From Flavobacterium limnosediminis JC2902 (GTDB taxonomy: Bacteria; Bacteroidota; Bacteroidia; Flavobacteriales; Flavobacteriaceae), in assembly GCF_000498535.1 (NCBI RefSeq), contig NZ_AVGG01000011.1, forward strand, positions 116,183 to 180,182: a stretch of 64,000 nucleotides of DNA. Reading direction: 5' to 3'. Position 1 is the first letter of the stretch. Every line of letters starts with the position of its first letter. This document shows positions 35,073 through 44,447 of the stretch, in pieces. Position numbers and translations under genes: made by a program. Under the pieces are notes generated by a model. It made no database searches. It was not told where the DNA came from and saw only the letters and a program-made list of their open reading frames with translations.

Positions 35073-35750
35073 TTATGGTGTAGTTGATGAAACCTGCAAT
35101 ACTTTCCCATTATAATATTTATTTCCGGTAAGCGCAAAGTTGAAAATATAATCAGCCATTTCTTTAGCGGAAATCGGTGCTTCATAGCCCGGAAAAGCTT
35201 CCTGTAACATTTCGGTCTGTACCGCTCCGAGTGCCAATACATTGAATGCGATACCTTGTCCCTTATACTCTTCTGCTAACAATTCTGAAAGCGTAATCAC
35301 CGCACCTTTACTGGAACTGTATGCGGAAAGCCCGGCAAACTTCATACTACCCTGAATACCGCCCATGGAACTGATTGTAACCACATGGCTTCCCTTATGA
35401 AGGTACGGAAGACAGACACGCGTTAAATTGGCCACACCGAAAACATTCACTTTGTACACCTGCTCAAACTCTTCCGAAGAAATTTCCCCGAAAGGTTTTA
35501 ATAAAAGGGAACCCGCATTATGAATAAGGACATCCACTTTTTTCCATGTTGACGAAATAAAATCTGAAACCTTTTGTAAATCCTCTTCCGATGACAGATC
35601 CACACTTAAACAACTGATATTTTTATTTCCGAGCAACTCCGGAGCTATTTTTCTGGAAACTGACAGAACCTGATGCCCTGCTGCTGCAAACTGCAAGGCC
35701 AACTCGTGCCCTATTCCTCGGGAAGTTCCTGTTATGATAATATTCTTCAT
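35073..35750 (-). CDS. Short-chain dehydrogenase/reductase (SDR) family
   Basis: 225 residues. The NAD(P)-binding motif is TGTSRGIG near the N-terminus, the NAG motif is HNAGSLL and the catalytic Ser and Tyr-x-x-x-Lys are in TISSMGG and YSSSKG; the last motif is degenerate, YSSSK keeping Tyr and Lys spaced correctly (Y-S-S-S-K). Cytosolic oxidoreductase; substrate unknown. It heads the unit SDR, SprT-like, manC, T9SS type B cargo, though functional linkage of these is not obvious. Confidence 0.9.
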   Translation of the reverse strand: MKNIIITGTSRGIGHELALQFAAAGHQVLSVSRKIAPELLGNKNISCLSVDLSSEEDLQKVSDFISSTWKKVDVLIHNAGSLLLKPFGEISSEEFEQVYKVNVFGVANLTRVCLPYLHKGSHVVTISSMGGIQGSMKFAGLSAYSSSKGAVITLSELLAEEYKGQGIAFNVLALGAVQTEMLQEAFPGYEAPISAKEMADYIFNFALTGNKYYNGKVLQVSSTTP

Positions 35751-35764
35751 AAAACTAAAATACT

Positions 35765-35798
35765 AAAAATCCCGTTCTGAAGTTCAAAACGGGATTTA
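35765..35798 (-). terminator. Terminator after the pdh operon
   Basis: AAATCCCGTT / AACGGGATTT stem with a T-run on the minus strand, located just downstream of the E2 gene. Confidence 0.75.
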
Positions 35799-35818
35799 AT
35801 TTATTATGAACAACGGGC

Positions 35819-37423
35819 TTATGCCAACATTGTTACCGGATTTTCTAAAAATTGTCTCAGCGTTTGCAGGAACTGTGCGCCGGTTGCCCCGTCTACAGTT
35901 CTGTGATCGCAAGCTAAAGTAACCGTCATGGTATTCCCCACAACAATTTGTCCGTTTCTTACCACCGGTTTTTCTTCGATGGCTCCTACGGATAAAATGG
36001 CAGAATTCGGTTGATTAATAATCGAGGTAAACGACTGGATTCCGAACATTCCCAAATTAGAAACAGTAAACGTACTTCCTTCCATTTCAGCAGGCGTCAG
36101 CTTTTTGTTTTTCGCTTTTCCGGCTAAATCTTTTACGTTAGCACCGATTTGAGACAGGCTCATCTGGTCGGTGAAATTCAGCACCGGCACTACCAGTCCG
36201 TCTTCCACGGCAACAGCAACCCCAATATTCACATGGTGATTGATAACCATCGCATCTTCTCTCCATTGTGAATTTACTTGCGGGTGTTTTTTCAATGCCA
36301 TCGCGCAGGCTTTCACCACCATATCATTGAAGGACACTTTCGTATCCGGAACCGTATTGATAACCGCTCTCGATTTCATTGCCTCATCCATTGCCACTTC
36401 AATAGTTAAGTAGTAATGTGGCGCAGTGAATTTCGATTCTGCCAAACGACGAGCAATCGTTTTACGCATCTGCGAATTCTTGATTTCCTCCTGGAATTTC
36501 TCTCCGGCAGGAACGAAAGGTTTTACCGCAGGTGCAGAAGTTGTTGCCGCAGGAGCTGAAGCCGCTTGTACAGCCGCTGCCTGTGGTGTGAATCCTTCCA
36601 CATCGCTTTTCACGATTCTTCCGTTTTCACCGGAACCTTTTACCTGAGATAAATCAATTCCTTTGTCTTGTGCTATTTTTTTAGCCAATGGGGAAGCAAA
36701 TACCCTTCCGCCAGTGCTCGTATTTTGTGTTGGTACAGCAGTTTCTGTTTTCACTTCCACAGCTTTTTCAACAGCCGGAGCTTCAACTGAACCCCCTGCG
36801 CTAAAATTAGCAGCAACACCCGAAACATCCGTTCCTGCAGGTCCGATGATTGCTAAAATACTGTCAACCGGAGCTGTTTGCCCTTCGTTAACACCAATAT
36901 ATAAAAGCGTTCCGGAATTGAAAGATTCAAATTCCATCGTTGCCTTATCGGTTTCAATCTCTGCAAGGATATCACCTTCTTTAACGGTATCGCCTACTTT
37001 TTTCAACCAAGTAGCAACCGTTCCGTCCGTCATGGTATCACTCAAACGCGGCATGGTTACCACTTTTACTCCTGCAGGAAGAGCCGCAGCAGCTTTTGGA
37101 GCTTCCGTTTTTGTTTCCGCAACGGGAGCAGCTTCTGTTTTTGGAGCTGGAGCACCTCCGCTTAATAAAGCAGAAATATCTTCGCCCGGAGCCCCTATAA
37201 TCGCTAAAAGAGAATCAACCGGAGCCGATTCGCCTTCCGGGATTCCAATATGCAATAATGTTCCTGCATTGAACGACTCAAACTCCATAGTAGCTTTGTC
37301 GGTTTCAATTTCCGCAAGTATATCTCCCTCTTTAATAGTGTCCCCTACTTTCTTTAACCAGGTTGCCACAACGCCTTCGGTCATGGTGTCGCTTAAACGC
37401 GGCATTGTAATTACTACTGCCAT
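35819..37423 (-). CDS. pdhC: Pyruvate dehydrogenase E2, dihydrolipoamide acetyltransferase
   Basis: 534 residues. Two lipoyl domains (~1-75 and ~125-200), each with the lipoylated lysine in EIETDKATMEFESF, are joined by Ala/Pro-rich linkers. A peripheral subunit-binding domain follows (~245-280: FASPLAKKIAQDKGIDLSQV). The C-terminal catalytic domain ends with DHRTVDGATGAQFL, containing the catalytic His. It transfers the acetyl group to CoA as the core of the complex. It starts 6 bp after pdhA. The duplicated lipoyl domain is typical of this family. Confidence 0.96.
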   Translation of the reverse strand: MAVVITMPRLSDTMTEGVVATWLKKVGDTIKEGDILAEIETDKATMEFESFNAGTLLHIGIPEGESAPVDSLLAIIGAPGEDISALLSGGAPAPKTEAAPVAETKTEAPKAAAALPAGVKVVTMPRLSDTMTDGTVATWLKKVGDTVKEGDILAEIETDKATMEFESFNSGTLLYIGVNEGQTAPVDSILAIIGPAGTDVSGVAANFSAGGSVEAPAVEKAVEVKTETAVPTQNTSTGGRVFASPLAKKIAQDKGIDLSQVKGSGENGRIVKSDVEGFTPQAAAVQAASAPAATTSAPAVKPFVPAGEKFQEEIKNSQMRKTIARRLAESKFTAPHYYLTIEVAMDEAMKSRAVINTVPDTKVSFNDMVVKACAMALKKHPQVNSQWREDAMVINHHVNIGVAVAVEDGLVVPVLNFTDQMSLSQIGANVKDLAGKAKNKKLTPAEMEGSTFTVSNLGMFGIQSFTSIINQPNSAILSVGAIEEKPVVRNGQIVVGNTMTVTLACDHRTVDGATGAQFLQTLRQFLENPVTMLA

Positions 37424-37429
37424 AATCGA

Positions 37430-38428
37430 TTATAATTTATGTGGAATAAATGGATAATTTTCCTGTTCGTAAACAACATCATACAACTGATTCACTTCCG
37501 GGTACGGAGATTCTTCCGCAAATTTCTCACATTCGTCCACCAAGTCTTTTACTCTTTGGTCGATAGCTTCGATTTCCGCTTCGGTTGCGTAGTTATTTTC
37601 TTTGATAATATCCAAAACCTGAGTAATTGGGTCGATTTTTCTGTACTCATCAACTTCTTCCTTGGTTCTGTAGTGTTGTGCATCCGACATCGAGTGTCCT
37701 CTGTATCGGTACGTTTTCATTTCCAGAAATGTTGGTCCGTCGCCACGACGCGCTCTTTCAATCGCTTCATGCATTGCTTCCGCCACTTTGATTGGATTCA
37801 TCGCATCTACCGGTCCGCATGGCATTTCATATCCTAAACCTAATTTCCAGATATCAGTATGATTTGCGGTTCGTTCCACAGAAGTACCCATCGCGTAACC
37901 ATTGTTCTCTACGATGAAAACTACAGGAAGTTTCCACAACATGGCCATATTGAAGGCCTCATGTAACGATCCCTGACGTGCAGCTCCATCACCAAAATAA
38001 GTCATGGTTACACCTCCAGTATTGAAATATTTATCAGCAAAAGCGATTCCGGCACCTACAGGAATTTGAGCCCCTACGATTCCGTGACCACCATAAAATC
38101 CGTGTTCTTTATCGAAAATGTGCATTGACCCTCCCATCCCCTTGGATGTTCCGGTTGCTTTCCCTAACAATTCTGCCATAACGCGCTTGGGATCAGTCCC
38201 CATTCCGATTGGCTGAACGTGGTTACGGTAAGCCGTGATCATTTTGTCTTTGGATAAGTCCATCGCGTGTAAAGCACCTGCTAACACCGCTTCCTGACCG
38301 TTATACAAATGCAAAAATCCACGAACTTTCTGTTGAATGTATAATGCAGCGAGTTTGTCTTCGAACTTTCTCCAGAACTGCATGTCTTCATACCATTTAA
38401 GGTAAACTTCTTTTGTGATTGGTTTCAT
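37430..38428 (-). CDS. pdhA: Pyruvate dehydrogenase E1 component, alpha subunit
   Basis: 332 residues. The thiamine diphosphate site is GDGAARQGSLHEAFNMA, and the regulatory/active loop contains YRGHSMSDAQHYRTKEEV. QVPVGAGIAFA-like and MGGSMHIFDKEHGFYGGHGIVG are E1-alpha hallmarks. It decarboxylates pyruvate with the beta subunit. No E1-beta gene is in the window; in Flavobacteriia that gene is commonly elsewhere, so its absence is not alarming. Operon order cdd, pdhA, pdhC, with 96 bp after cdd. Confidence 0.96.
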   Translation of the reverse strand: MKPITKEVYLKWYEDMQFWRKFEDKLAALYIQQKVRGFLHLYNGQEAVLAGALHAMDLSKDKMITAYRNHVQPIGMGTDPKRVMAELLGKATGTSKGMGGSMHIFDKEHGFYGGHGIVGAQIPVGAGIAFADKYFNTGGVTMTYFGDGAARQGSLHEAFNMAMLWKLPVVFIVENNGYAMGTSVERTANHTDIWKLGLGYEMPCGPVDAMNPIKVAEAMHEAIERARRGDGPTFLEMKTYRYRGHSMSDAQHYRTKEEVDEYRKIDPITQVLDIIKENNYATEAEIEAIDQRVKDLVDECEKFAEESPYPEVNQLYDVVYEQENYPFIPHKL

Positions 38429-38524
38429 TGTTGCGCTTTTAAGCTTAATTACACAATTTTGCGAAGGGCAAAAATAACACTTCCCTTTAAGACAAGAAAA
38501 TATAAATCCGTTAAATTATTCTTT

Positions 38525-39007
38525 TTACAAAAAGTTTTTATCAAACAGGAGTGGGAGCAAATTTTTCAGGGAATCCGATTTACACACCTTACCCACTGCA
38601 CCCATAAAATAAATCTCAATCGGCACATCCTGACGGATTTCGTATTCCGCGATAGACTGACGACAGGCACCACACGGCGGTATGGGTTCTGAAAGCTCTT
38701 TTGCGTCAGCAGTTGCCGATATAGCCATTTTTAAAATTTTGGCATTCGGATAGATTGCACCTGCCTGAAATATCGCAACCCGTTCCGCACACAATCCCGA
38801 CGGATACGCGGCATTTTCCTGATTGGAACCCAAAACAACCTTCCCATTATCCAGCAAAATAGCAGCACCTACCCTGAATTTCGAATAAGGAGCATAAGCC
38901 TGCTTTCTGACTTCTACGGCCTGAGCCATCAAATCACGCGTTTCCGAAGAAAGTTCTTCAACGGAATCATAAACAGAAAAAGCCGACACGACACTAATAT
39001 TCTTCAT
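38525..39007 (-). CDS. cdd: Cytidine deaminase
   Basis: 160 residues, as for homotetrameric cytidine deaminases with a short N-terminal extension. The zinc site is made by CAERVAIF (Cys-Ala-Glu, with the catalytic Glu) and PPCGACRQ (two Cys). YAPYSKFRVGAAIL is the substrate-binding strand. It deaminates (deoxy)cytidine to (deoxy)uridine in pyrimidine salvage. It lies between porV and pdhA in the arrangement known from other Flavobacterium genomes. Confidence 0.96.
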   Translation of the reverse strand: MKNISVVSAFSVYDSVEELSSETRDLMAQAVEVRKQAYAPYSKFRVGAAILLDNGKVVLGSNQENAAYPSGLCAERVAIFQAGAIYPNAKILKMAISATADAKELSEPIPPCGACRQSIAEYEIRQDVPIEIYFMGAVGKVCKSDSLKNLLPLLFDKNFL

Positions 39008-39027
39008 TTCATCAAATTATTACAGAC

Positions 39028-39062
39028 AAAAAATCCAAACTCATTACGAATTTGGATTTTTA
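39028..39062 (-). terminator. Terminator after porV
   Basis: AAAAATCCAAA / TTTGGATTTTT stem between porV and cdd, followed by T-rich DNA on the minus strand. Confidence 0.7.
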
Positions 39063-39079
39063 TTGTTTTATTGCTTCTA

Positions 39080-40285
39080 CTAATATTCATCATACTCATC
39101 TCCGAAACTGAAGGACAGCGAGAAACGCAGTGTATTTTCCAACGGATTTCTCACTTGCGACGTCGAGAACAGATACGAAACATCAACCTTAACGGTATTA
39201 TATTTAAATCCGGCACCAATCGTAGCATACTGTCGAGCTCCTTTTTCCGGGCTCTCGTGGAAATACCCCGTTCTGAAAGCAAAGGAATCCTGATACCAGT
39301 ATTCGGCACCCAAAGCCCATGCAATCTCTTTCATCTCTTCGCTGAATCCTCCGGGAGCATCCCCAAAAGATTTGACCATTCCCTCGAACCAGCCTATTTG
39401 TCTATATTTTTCATTAGCAATAGAATATGCCTCTGATTGTGTAATATCCTCCGGATCCAAAAGATCCCCATCATTGTTTGTATCTATAGGCCCTCCAGGA
39501 TCTAGTGGCGTTGGCACCATCAGCTTATTTATCTCCCCGATAACCGACACCTTATTGTAATCATCCAAAATAAAATCAAAGCTACTTCCTAATTTAAAAT
39601 TGGCAGGAAGGAAATTTGAACTACGCTCCACTTCCCCGTCATACGAAATTTTCGGCCCCATATTCTGAAGATTCAACCCGATGCGGTATCTTGCATTGAA
39701 ATCACTCATTGCAAATTCTTCCGATTGATAAAACCCGGAAACATCCACCGCAAAAGAATTAGCTGCCGAAGCATCTGTATTACCATCCGGAATCTTTAAA
39801 TTGGAACGTATGTAACGACCGGCAATCCCCATGGAAAACTGATCACTTAATTTTAGTGCGTAAGAAAGATCAAAAGCCAATTCATTCGGACTTACCGTTC
39901 TTGGAATTTCATTCGGATCTCCCGTTTCTCTAAGTTCGATATCACCTAAACCGAAATAACGCAAACTGGCTGCGAAAGCACTCCTCTCATTAAAACGATC
40001 GTAAAAAGTAACCTGCCCCAAAGAAATATCATTAGCGATACTAGTTAGATAAGGCGTATAACTTACTGAAAAACCATATTTATTTAATGCAAAAGCGTAC
40101 TTTGAAGGATTGTATTGCTGCGAAAAAACATCCGCCGAAGTTGCTGCACCCATATCACCTATACCGGCCGCACGGGCATCTGCAGAAATCAACAAAAAAG
40201 GAACTCCTGTCGTAATCACTCTTTCCTGCGCGGTAACCGACTGTAAAACAAGCAAGAACAGGGAGACTATGGTTATTTTCTTCAT
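39080..40285 (-). CDS. porV: Type IX secretion outer-membrane protein PorV (LptO)
   Basis: 401 residues from MKKITIV at 40285; an ATG three codons earlier (40294) is an alternative, but the predicted transcription start at ~40302 favours the later one. Signal peptide ends at VTAQ. The mature start RVITTGVPFLLISADARAAGIGDMGAATSADVFSQQYNPSKYAF is the PorV signature, a FadL-like 14-strand barrel, with alternating strands to the C-terminal FSLSFSFGDEY. PorV shuttles type A cargos from the translocon to the PorU-containing attachment complex. It follows porU, with its own promoter inside the porU 3' end. Confidence 0.96.
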   Translation of the reverse strand: MKKITIVSLFLLVLQSVTAQERVITTGVPFLLISADARAAGIGDMGAATSADVFSQQYNPSKYAFALNKYGFSVSYTPYLTSIANDISLGQVTFYDRFNERSAFAASLRYFGLGDIELRETGDPNEIPRTVSPNELAFDLSYALKLSDQFSMGIAGRYIRSNLKIPDGNTDASAANSFAVDVSGFYQSEEFAMSDFNARYRIGLNLQNMGPKISYDGEVERSSNFLPANFKLGSSFDFILDDYNKVSVIGEINKLMVPTPLDPGGPIDTNNDGDLLDPEDITQSEAYSIANEKYRQIGWFEGMVKSFGDAPGGFSEEMKEIAWALGAEYWYQDSFAFRTGYFHESPEKGARQYATIGAGFKYNTVKVDVSYLFSTSQVRNPLENTLRFSLSFSFGDEYDEY

Positions 40286-40308
40286 TTTTATCATTATAAT
40301 TTGTTTAA

Positions 40309-40338
40309 CAAATATACTATTTTCTTAAAGTATTACAA
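40309..40338 (-). promoter_or_regulatory. porV promoter inside the end of porU
   Basis: On the minus strand TTG (40336-40338), 19-bp spacer, TATATTTG (40309-40316). The -33 part lies in the last codons of porU. This lets porV be expressed independently of porU. Confidence 0.55.
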
Positions 40339-43300
40339 GTTTCTCAATCTTTTCTGCAGATTTATTCGAACTTAATGATTTTACCGTTAGTTTATAAACA
40401 TAAACTCCTTTTCCGATTTTATCACCGAAATCATCTCTGCCATCCCATTTGATTTGACGACTTAAAAAACCTTCTGTTGTAACCGATTGATTTATTGTTT
40501 TAACCACTTTGCCGGTAATCGTCATAATCTGAACCTGGACATCCAACTGCTCAAAGGGACGGTTATGCGAAAACCAGAATTCGGTGTAGCTCACAAAAGG
40601 ATTCGGGTAATTGAGTACGTTTGACAGCGCTACTTCTTCATCACCCATCACAATAAACTGAATCTCTGCCGTAGCGAAGTTGTTATACACGTCCCAAACC
40701 TTCAGGGTAAGCGTATGTAATCCTTTGGCTAAATTTCGAAACGGGTAACGAACTTCCCCTTTGGTATAATTGTTAGGTTCCGTCTCATAATAATCATTCA
40801 GAATGAACGGATTATTTTCATCCCCATCCAATATTGCCACAATATCATGACCGATTCCGCTGGCAGTGTTGATTCCGTTTTCATCCTCAAGATCGGCTAA
40901 AAATATCGGAGAAGCATTGGTAATTCCACCTGAAACAAAGGATCTGTCATTCATGTACAAGCGGATACGCGGTGGTAAATTATCCGCAACGGCGTTCGTA
41001 TTGATATCACCCACCTTAATAGTTAAATCATGACCGGTATTATCCCCCAAAGGTTCATTATTTTTCGCATAAAAGCTCACCCTCCCGGTTCCTACCGGCA
41101 TACGAATGTCTCTCGGCACAATAAACCCAAACTCAAACTGCCCGTTGGTTACGGAAGCGTTTCCTCTGAAAATGGTTTCACCCAAAGTGGTAAAATTCAT
41201 GATTGCAGGACCATAAATGGGCATAGGCGGATTGCTCCCAGGAACATACCCAACCACAACCTGAGTTCCGTCATTATTTAAAGTACTTCTGTTTATTTCC
41301 TTATCAAAAATCTGAACCGCCAGATCACCATTGTAACCGGATTGCAAATTATCAAATTCATCCACAACTTCGCCCGCCATTTTCACATAACTCAATGCCT
41401 TTAGAGTATCGGTTGGCAACGTAATTGGCACATCGTTAATTTTTGTCAACCTTACTTTTGGTCTTGGAATAGCAAGCTTAAGCGCAGGATCACCCACACA
41501 GAAAACAACATTTTGATCGCCGACACTTACTTGGTTTTTTGTCTGACGAAGTGCTTCGGCAACAGACACATAATTAGTAGAACCAAAGGCGTACAACTTT
41601 GAATTCAATACTGCATTGATATTATCACCTGGTCCTTGTCCAATCTCTCTCGTAGTAGTTATTAACGATATCGCCCCACCTGCCTTATTCCAATACATGT
41701 ATTCGCCTGCAGTAGGCCTGAAAGGATTATCAAAACGGGTAAATTCACACGTTATTGTAACAAACAGCGGGTATCGGAACTGGTTTTTCAGATTCTGCGC
41801 CGTTGCCTTATCAAAAAGACGCTCCTGTGCCAATCCGTCTTCACCGCCGTGTCCGAAATAATTAAACACCAATCCGCCACTTTCCAGCTCACTGATAAAA
41901 TCAGCATTAACAGAAGGATAGCGTTCTCCTCCGGCTGCAGTTACCTGAATGTAGGAATCGGAATGTATTTTTCTAACATTAACAAACGGTTTCTGAACAT
42001 ACAACTCATCTGCCAAATTATCGAGTGTTTGCTGCAAAGTCGCATCTGAAGTGTTTTCAGCATCATCAGAAATAACAACATATTTGTTCCGCCACCTTCC
42101 GTATGACTTTTCGTCGTGATACTCGATTACTTTATTCACCATTTGATCCGCCTGCTCAGGAGAATTCACCAACATTCTTCCTACCGCCACATCAACCCCT
42201 TTCGGACTCGCCATCGTCCCTTCATCATCATCCATCAAAACAAAAAAATCATCCGACATAAAAGTCAGATAATTATGGAAATTCACTGACGTAGAGTTAT
42301 TTGCCGAAACAACCTTAAACAAGGCTTCAAAAACCGGAACCACATTGGTATTACCGAAAATCCGGTTTTTATAATCAAAAGAAGCATCTCCAAAAAGATT
42401 CACGTATTTGATTTTCCCGTCTTCGGAAGGAAAAGTCGGGTAACTGTTATAAATGTATTTTATAAAATTTCGTATGGCTCCGATATCCTGTTTACCGGAT
42501 GAAAACTCCTGATAAATAAGCGGAAGTTCGACAACTTTCACATTGAGCTGCGAATAATTCCGGTGGAAATTAGCCAGCTTCTCAGCCTGAGCCTTTAATG
42601 ATGACGGCGTTACTATAAGATAATCGATATCCTCCGGCACACCCTGACCATTAGTAAAGATACTTCCTTTCAGATTCTGATTGGCGATTCGTCCCCCAGA
42701 CTGACTTGGAGGCGTATAAGCATCAGCTAAATCCAAAGCCACATATTTTCTGACATCACCCAAAACTACCTTAAAGGAAAAATTGGCTTGAGCCTGATTT
42801 TCTATTTTTGTTACATTATAAATATCGGTCACGTCCCAAACCTGTGAAATTCCCGAAGCACTGATTAACTGATATTCTCCAATGCCTATATTTGATCCGG
42901 TCAAATCATTTCTGAACAAAAACTGTTTGCCGTATCCCTGCAATTTCCGTTTGGCCACCAAAGCAATATTATCCAAATAACCATTAGAAGAAGGTACTCC
43001 GCCGTTATCGTATTCCAACTGAACAGAAACATTTGCCGAAGATGACGAAAAAACACCTTCAAAAACCCTTTCATACGCAGCAACATGCACAGCGGGATCT
43101 AAAGAAAGGAACGTCATGGTAGTCAAATCGGAATTATTTCCCTTGATCTTAAAAGTACTTTGACCATAGGATGCCGAAACCGCATTAACTTTAATTTTTA
43201 CCGGAACTGTCGTTACTATATTTGGAAAACTGAAATCAAAAGACCGGACATTTTCAATATTGAAATTTTCTCCAACCCATTTTCTCCCCAAACGCCCAAC

Positions 43301-44236
43301 ATTAGTCAAATCCACTTCATGGTATTGATAATCGTCGAAATCGCTAAAAGTCATATCCGAAGGAGCAACCGGTTGGACATTTAATCCTATTCGTTTCCCG
43401 TTCCCTCCCTGTGATGTCACATAATAATAGGATTTGGAATCGTACAGATTAACACTGGTTTCACTATCATCGTTCCAAACATCAACACCTTCAGCGTAAA
43501 AGAGAACATAATCATCACCATCAAAAGAACCGTCATCTTCCCCGATTACCTGAACAGCATTCTCTTCAAGATCCATCGGATACGGATCAGAATTCAACAA
43601 AGGAACCATTCTTCCTCCGTTCCCGTAAATCTTGATTCTTCTGGGATCAACATTAGTATCAAAACCCAATTGCTGTAAAAAACTTTTGGACAATTTATAA
43701 ATTCCTGATTTCTCTATATAAAAACGATACCAGTCACCTGATGCCAAAACAGAATTAACAATCGGACTTCTGGAAGTTACCCCTTTTCCGGATTCCGTTA
43801 CAAAAGAGTAACTGAAGGAAAAAGATTTGACCTTTTTAACAACATTCCCTTCCTTTATAATAGGAGAAAAAGAAAGGATTACACTTTTAACGTCCCGCGC
43901 CAAAGTATAATCTATAGAAGCATTAAGTTTTAAAGGGAGCTTCGAAAAAGACAGGTCTTTCAGATCTTCTTTTGAAATCGTTTCGTAAACCACATTTGAA
44001 ACCACAAGGGAATTTTCATCAACTGCAGAAGCCACCGGAATCCGTTTTCTGAAAACTATCGTTTTTTCAATCGGATTAAATTCGAAGTTCTCAGCTTTAA
44101 ACTGAGGAATCAGAAATGGGATGGAATCAATATAATAACTGGTCGCAGGTTTCCAATCTACAACAACATCATTCCGTTGCTGACTAAAAACAGCAAAAGG
44201 AAACATTAGCAGTATAAGAAGCAGGTGTTTTTTCAT
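40325..44236 (-). CDS. porU: Type IX secretion C-terminal signal peptidase PorU
   Basis: 1303 residues, in the range of Flavobacterium PorU. Signal peptide ends at AVFSQQ. It is a C25 (gingipain-type) peptidase: the catalytic His is in LVFNYFGHGGEDGLAQERLF and the Cys in YPLFVTITCEFTRFDNPF. The repeat-like C-terminus (NVLNYPNPFVSYTEFWFSHNRP, GRDDFGDKIGKGVYVYKLTV) is an FlgD-like/type A related domain. PorU sits on the outer surface, removes the C-terminal sorting domain from T9SS cargo and attaches cargo to lipopolysaccharide. It is transcribed divergently from gldJ and directly upstream of porV. Confidence 0.95.
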   Translation of the reverse strand: MKKHLLLILLMFPFAVFSQQRNDVVVDWKPATSYYIDSIPFLIPQFKAENFEFNPIEKTIVFRKRIPVASAVDENSLVVSNVVYETISKEDLKDLSFSKLPLKLNASIDYTLARDVKSVILSFSPIIKEGNVVKKVKSFSFSYSFVTESGKGVTSRSPIVNSVLASGDWYRFYIEKSGIYKLSKSFLQQLGFDTNVDPRRIKIYGNGGRMVPLLNSDPYPMDLEENAVQVIGEDDGSFDGDDYVLFYAEGVDVWNDDSETSVNLYDSKSYYYVTSQGGNGKRIGLNVQPVAPSDMTFSDFDDYQYHEVDLTNVGRLGRKWVGENFNIENVRSFDFSFPNIVTTVPVKIKVNAVSASYGQSTFKIKGNNSDLTTMTFLSLDPAVHVAAYERVFEGVFSSSSANVSVQLEYDNGGVPSSNGYLDNIALVAKRKLQGYGKQFLFRNDLTGSNIGIGEYQLISASGISQVWDVTDIYNVTKIENQAQANFSFKVVLGDVRKYVALDLADAYTPPSQSGGRIANQNLKGSIFTNGQGVPEDIDYLIVTPSSLKAQAEKLANFHRNYSQLNVKVVELPLIYQEFSSGKQDIGAIRNFIKYIYNSYPTFPSEDGKIKYVNLFGDASFDYKNRIFGNTNVVPVFEALFKVVSANNSTSVNFHNYLTFMSDDFFVLMDDDEGTMASPKGVDVAVGRMLVNSPEQADQMVNKVIEYHDEKSYGRWRNKYVVISDDAENTSDATLQQTLDNLADELYVQKPFVNVRKIHSDSYIQVTAAGGERYPSVNADFISELESGGLVFNYFGHGGEDGLAQERLFDKATAQNLKNQFRYPLFVTITCEFTRFDNPFRPTAGEYMYWNKAGGAISLITTTREIGQGPGDNINAVLNSKLYAFGSTNYVSVAEALRQTKNQVSVGDQNVVFCVGDPALKLAIPRPKVRLTKINDVPITLPTDTLKALSYVKMAGEVVDEFDNLQSGYNGDLAVQIFDKEINRSTLNNDGTQVVVGYVPGSNPPMPIYGPAIMNFTTLGETIFRGNASVTNGQFEFGFIVPRDIRMPVGTGRVSFYAKNNEPLGDNTGHDLTIKVGDINTNAVADNLPPRIRLYMNDRSFVSGGITNASPIFLADLEDENGINTASGIGHDIVAILDGDENNPFILNDYYETEPNNYTKGEVRYPFRNLAKGLHTLTLKVWDVYNNFATAEIQFIVMGDEEVALSNVLNYPNPFVSYTEFWFSHNRPFEQLDVQVQIMTITGKVVKTINQSVTTEGFLSRQIKWDGRDDFGDKIGKGVYVYKLTVKSLSSNKSAEKIEKLVIL

Positions 44237-44389
44237 TATATTGAAAACGTTTTATTTCAAAAGTTATTACAAATAGAAAAAATATTTTCATTAATAACTA
44301 ATTTTACACAATATATATTGGTGCAAAACGTTTACAGAATAGGGTTTAACATGAAATTATATTTTTTTTAATAATTTACAAAAAAGTTG

Positions 44390-44419
44390 TTGCTGTTTAA
44401 TGGTTAATTACTATATTGC
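44390..44419 (+). promoter_or_regulatory. Probable gldJ promoter
   Basis: TTG (44390-44392), 19-bp spacer, TATATTGC (44412-44419), one or two bases from the TAnnTTTG ideal, ending 28 bp before the ATG. Confidence 0.4.
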
Positions 44420-44447
44420 GGCACTAAATTTATTACCTACTTGAAGT

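Noticed and set aside
36663..37457. Long open frame on the plus strand inside pdhC
   Set aside because: Antisense shadow of the Ala/Pro-rich E2 linker and lipoyl domains; pdhC is unambiguous.
37430..38428. Broken pyruvate dehydrogenase operon (E1-beta missing)
   Set aside because: Separate location of the E1-beta gene is common in Flavobacteriia, so no deletion needs to be assumed.
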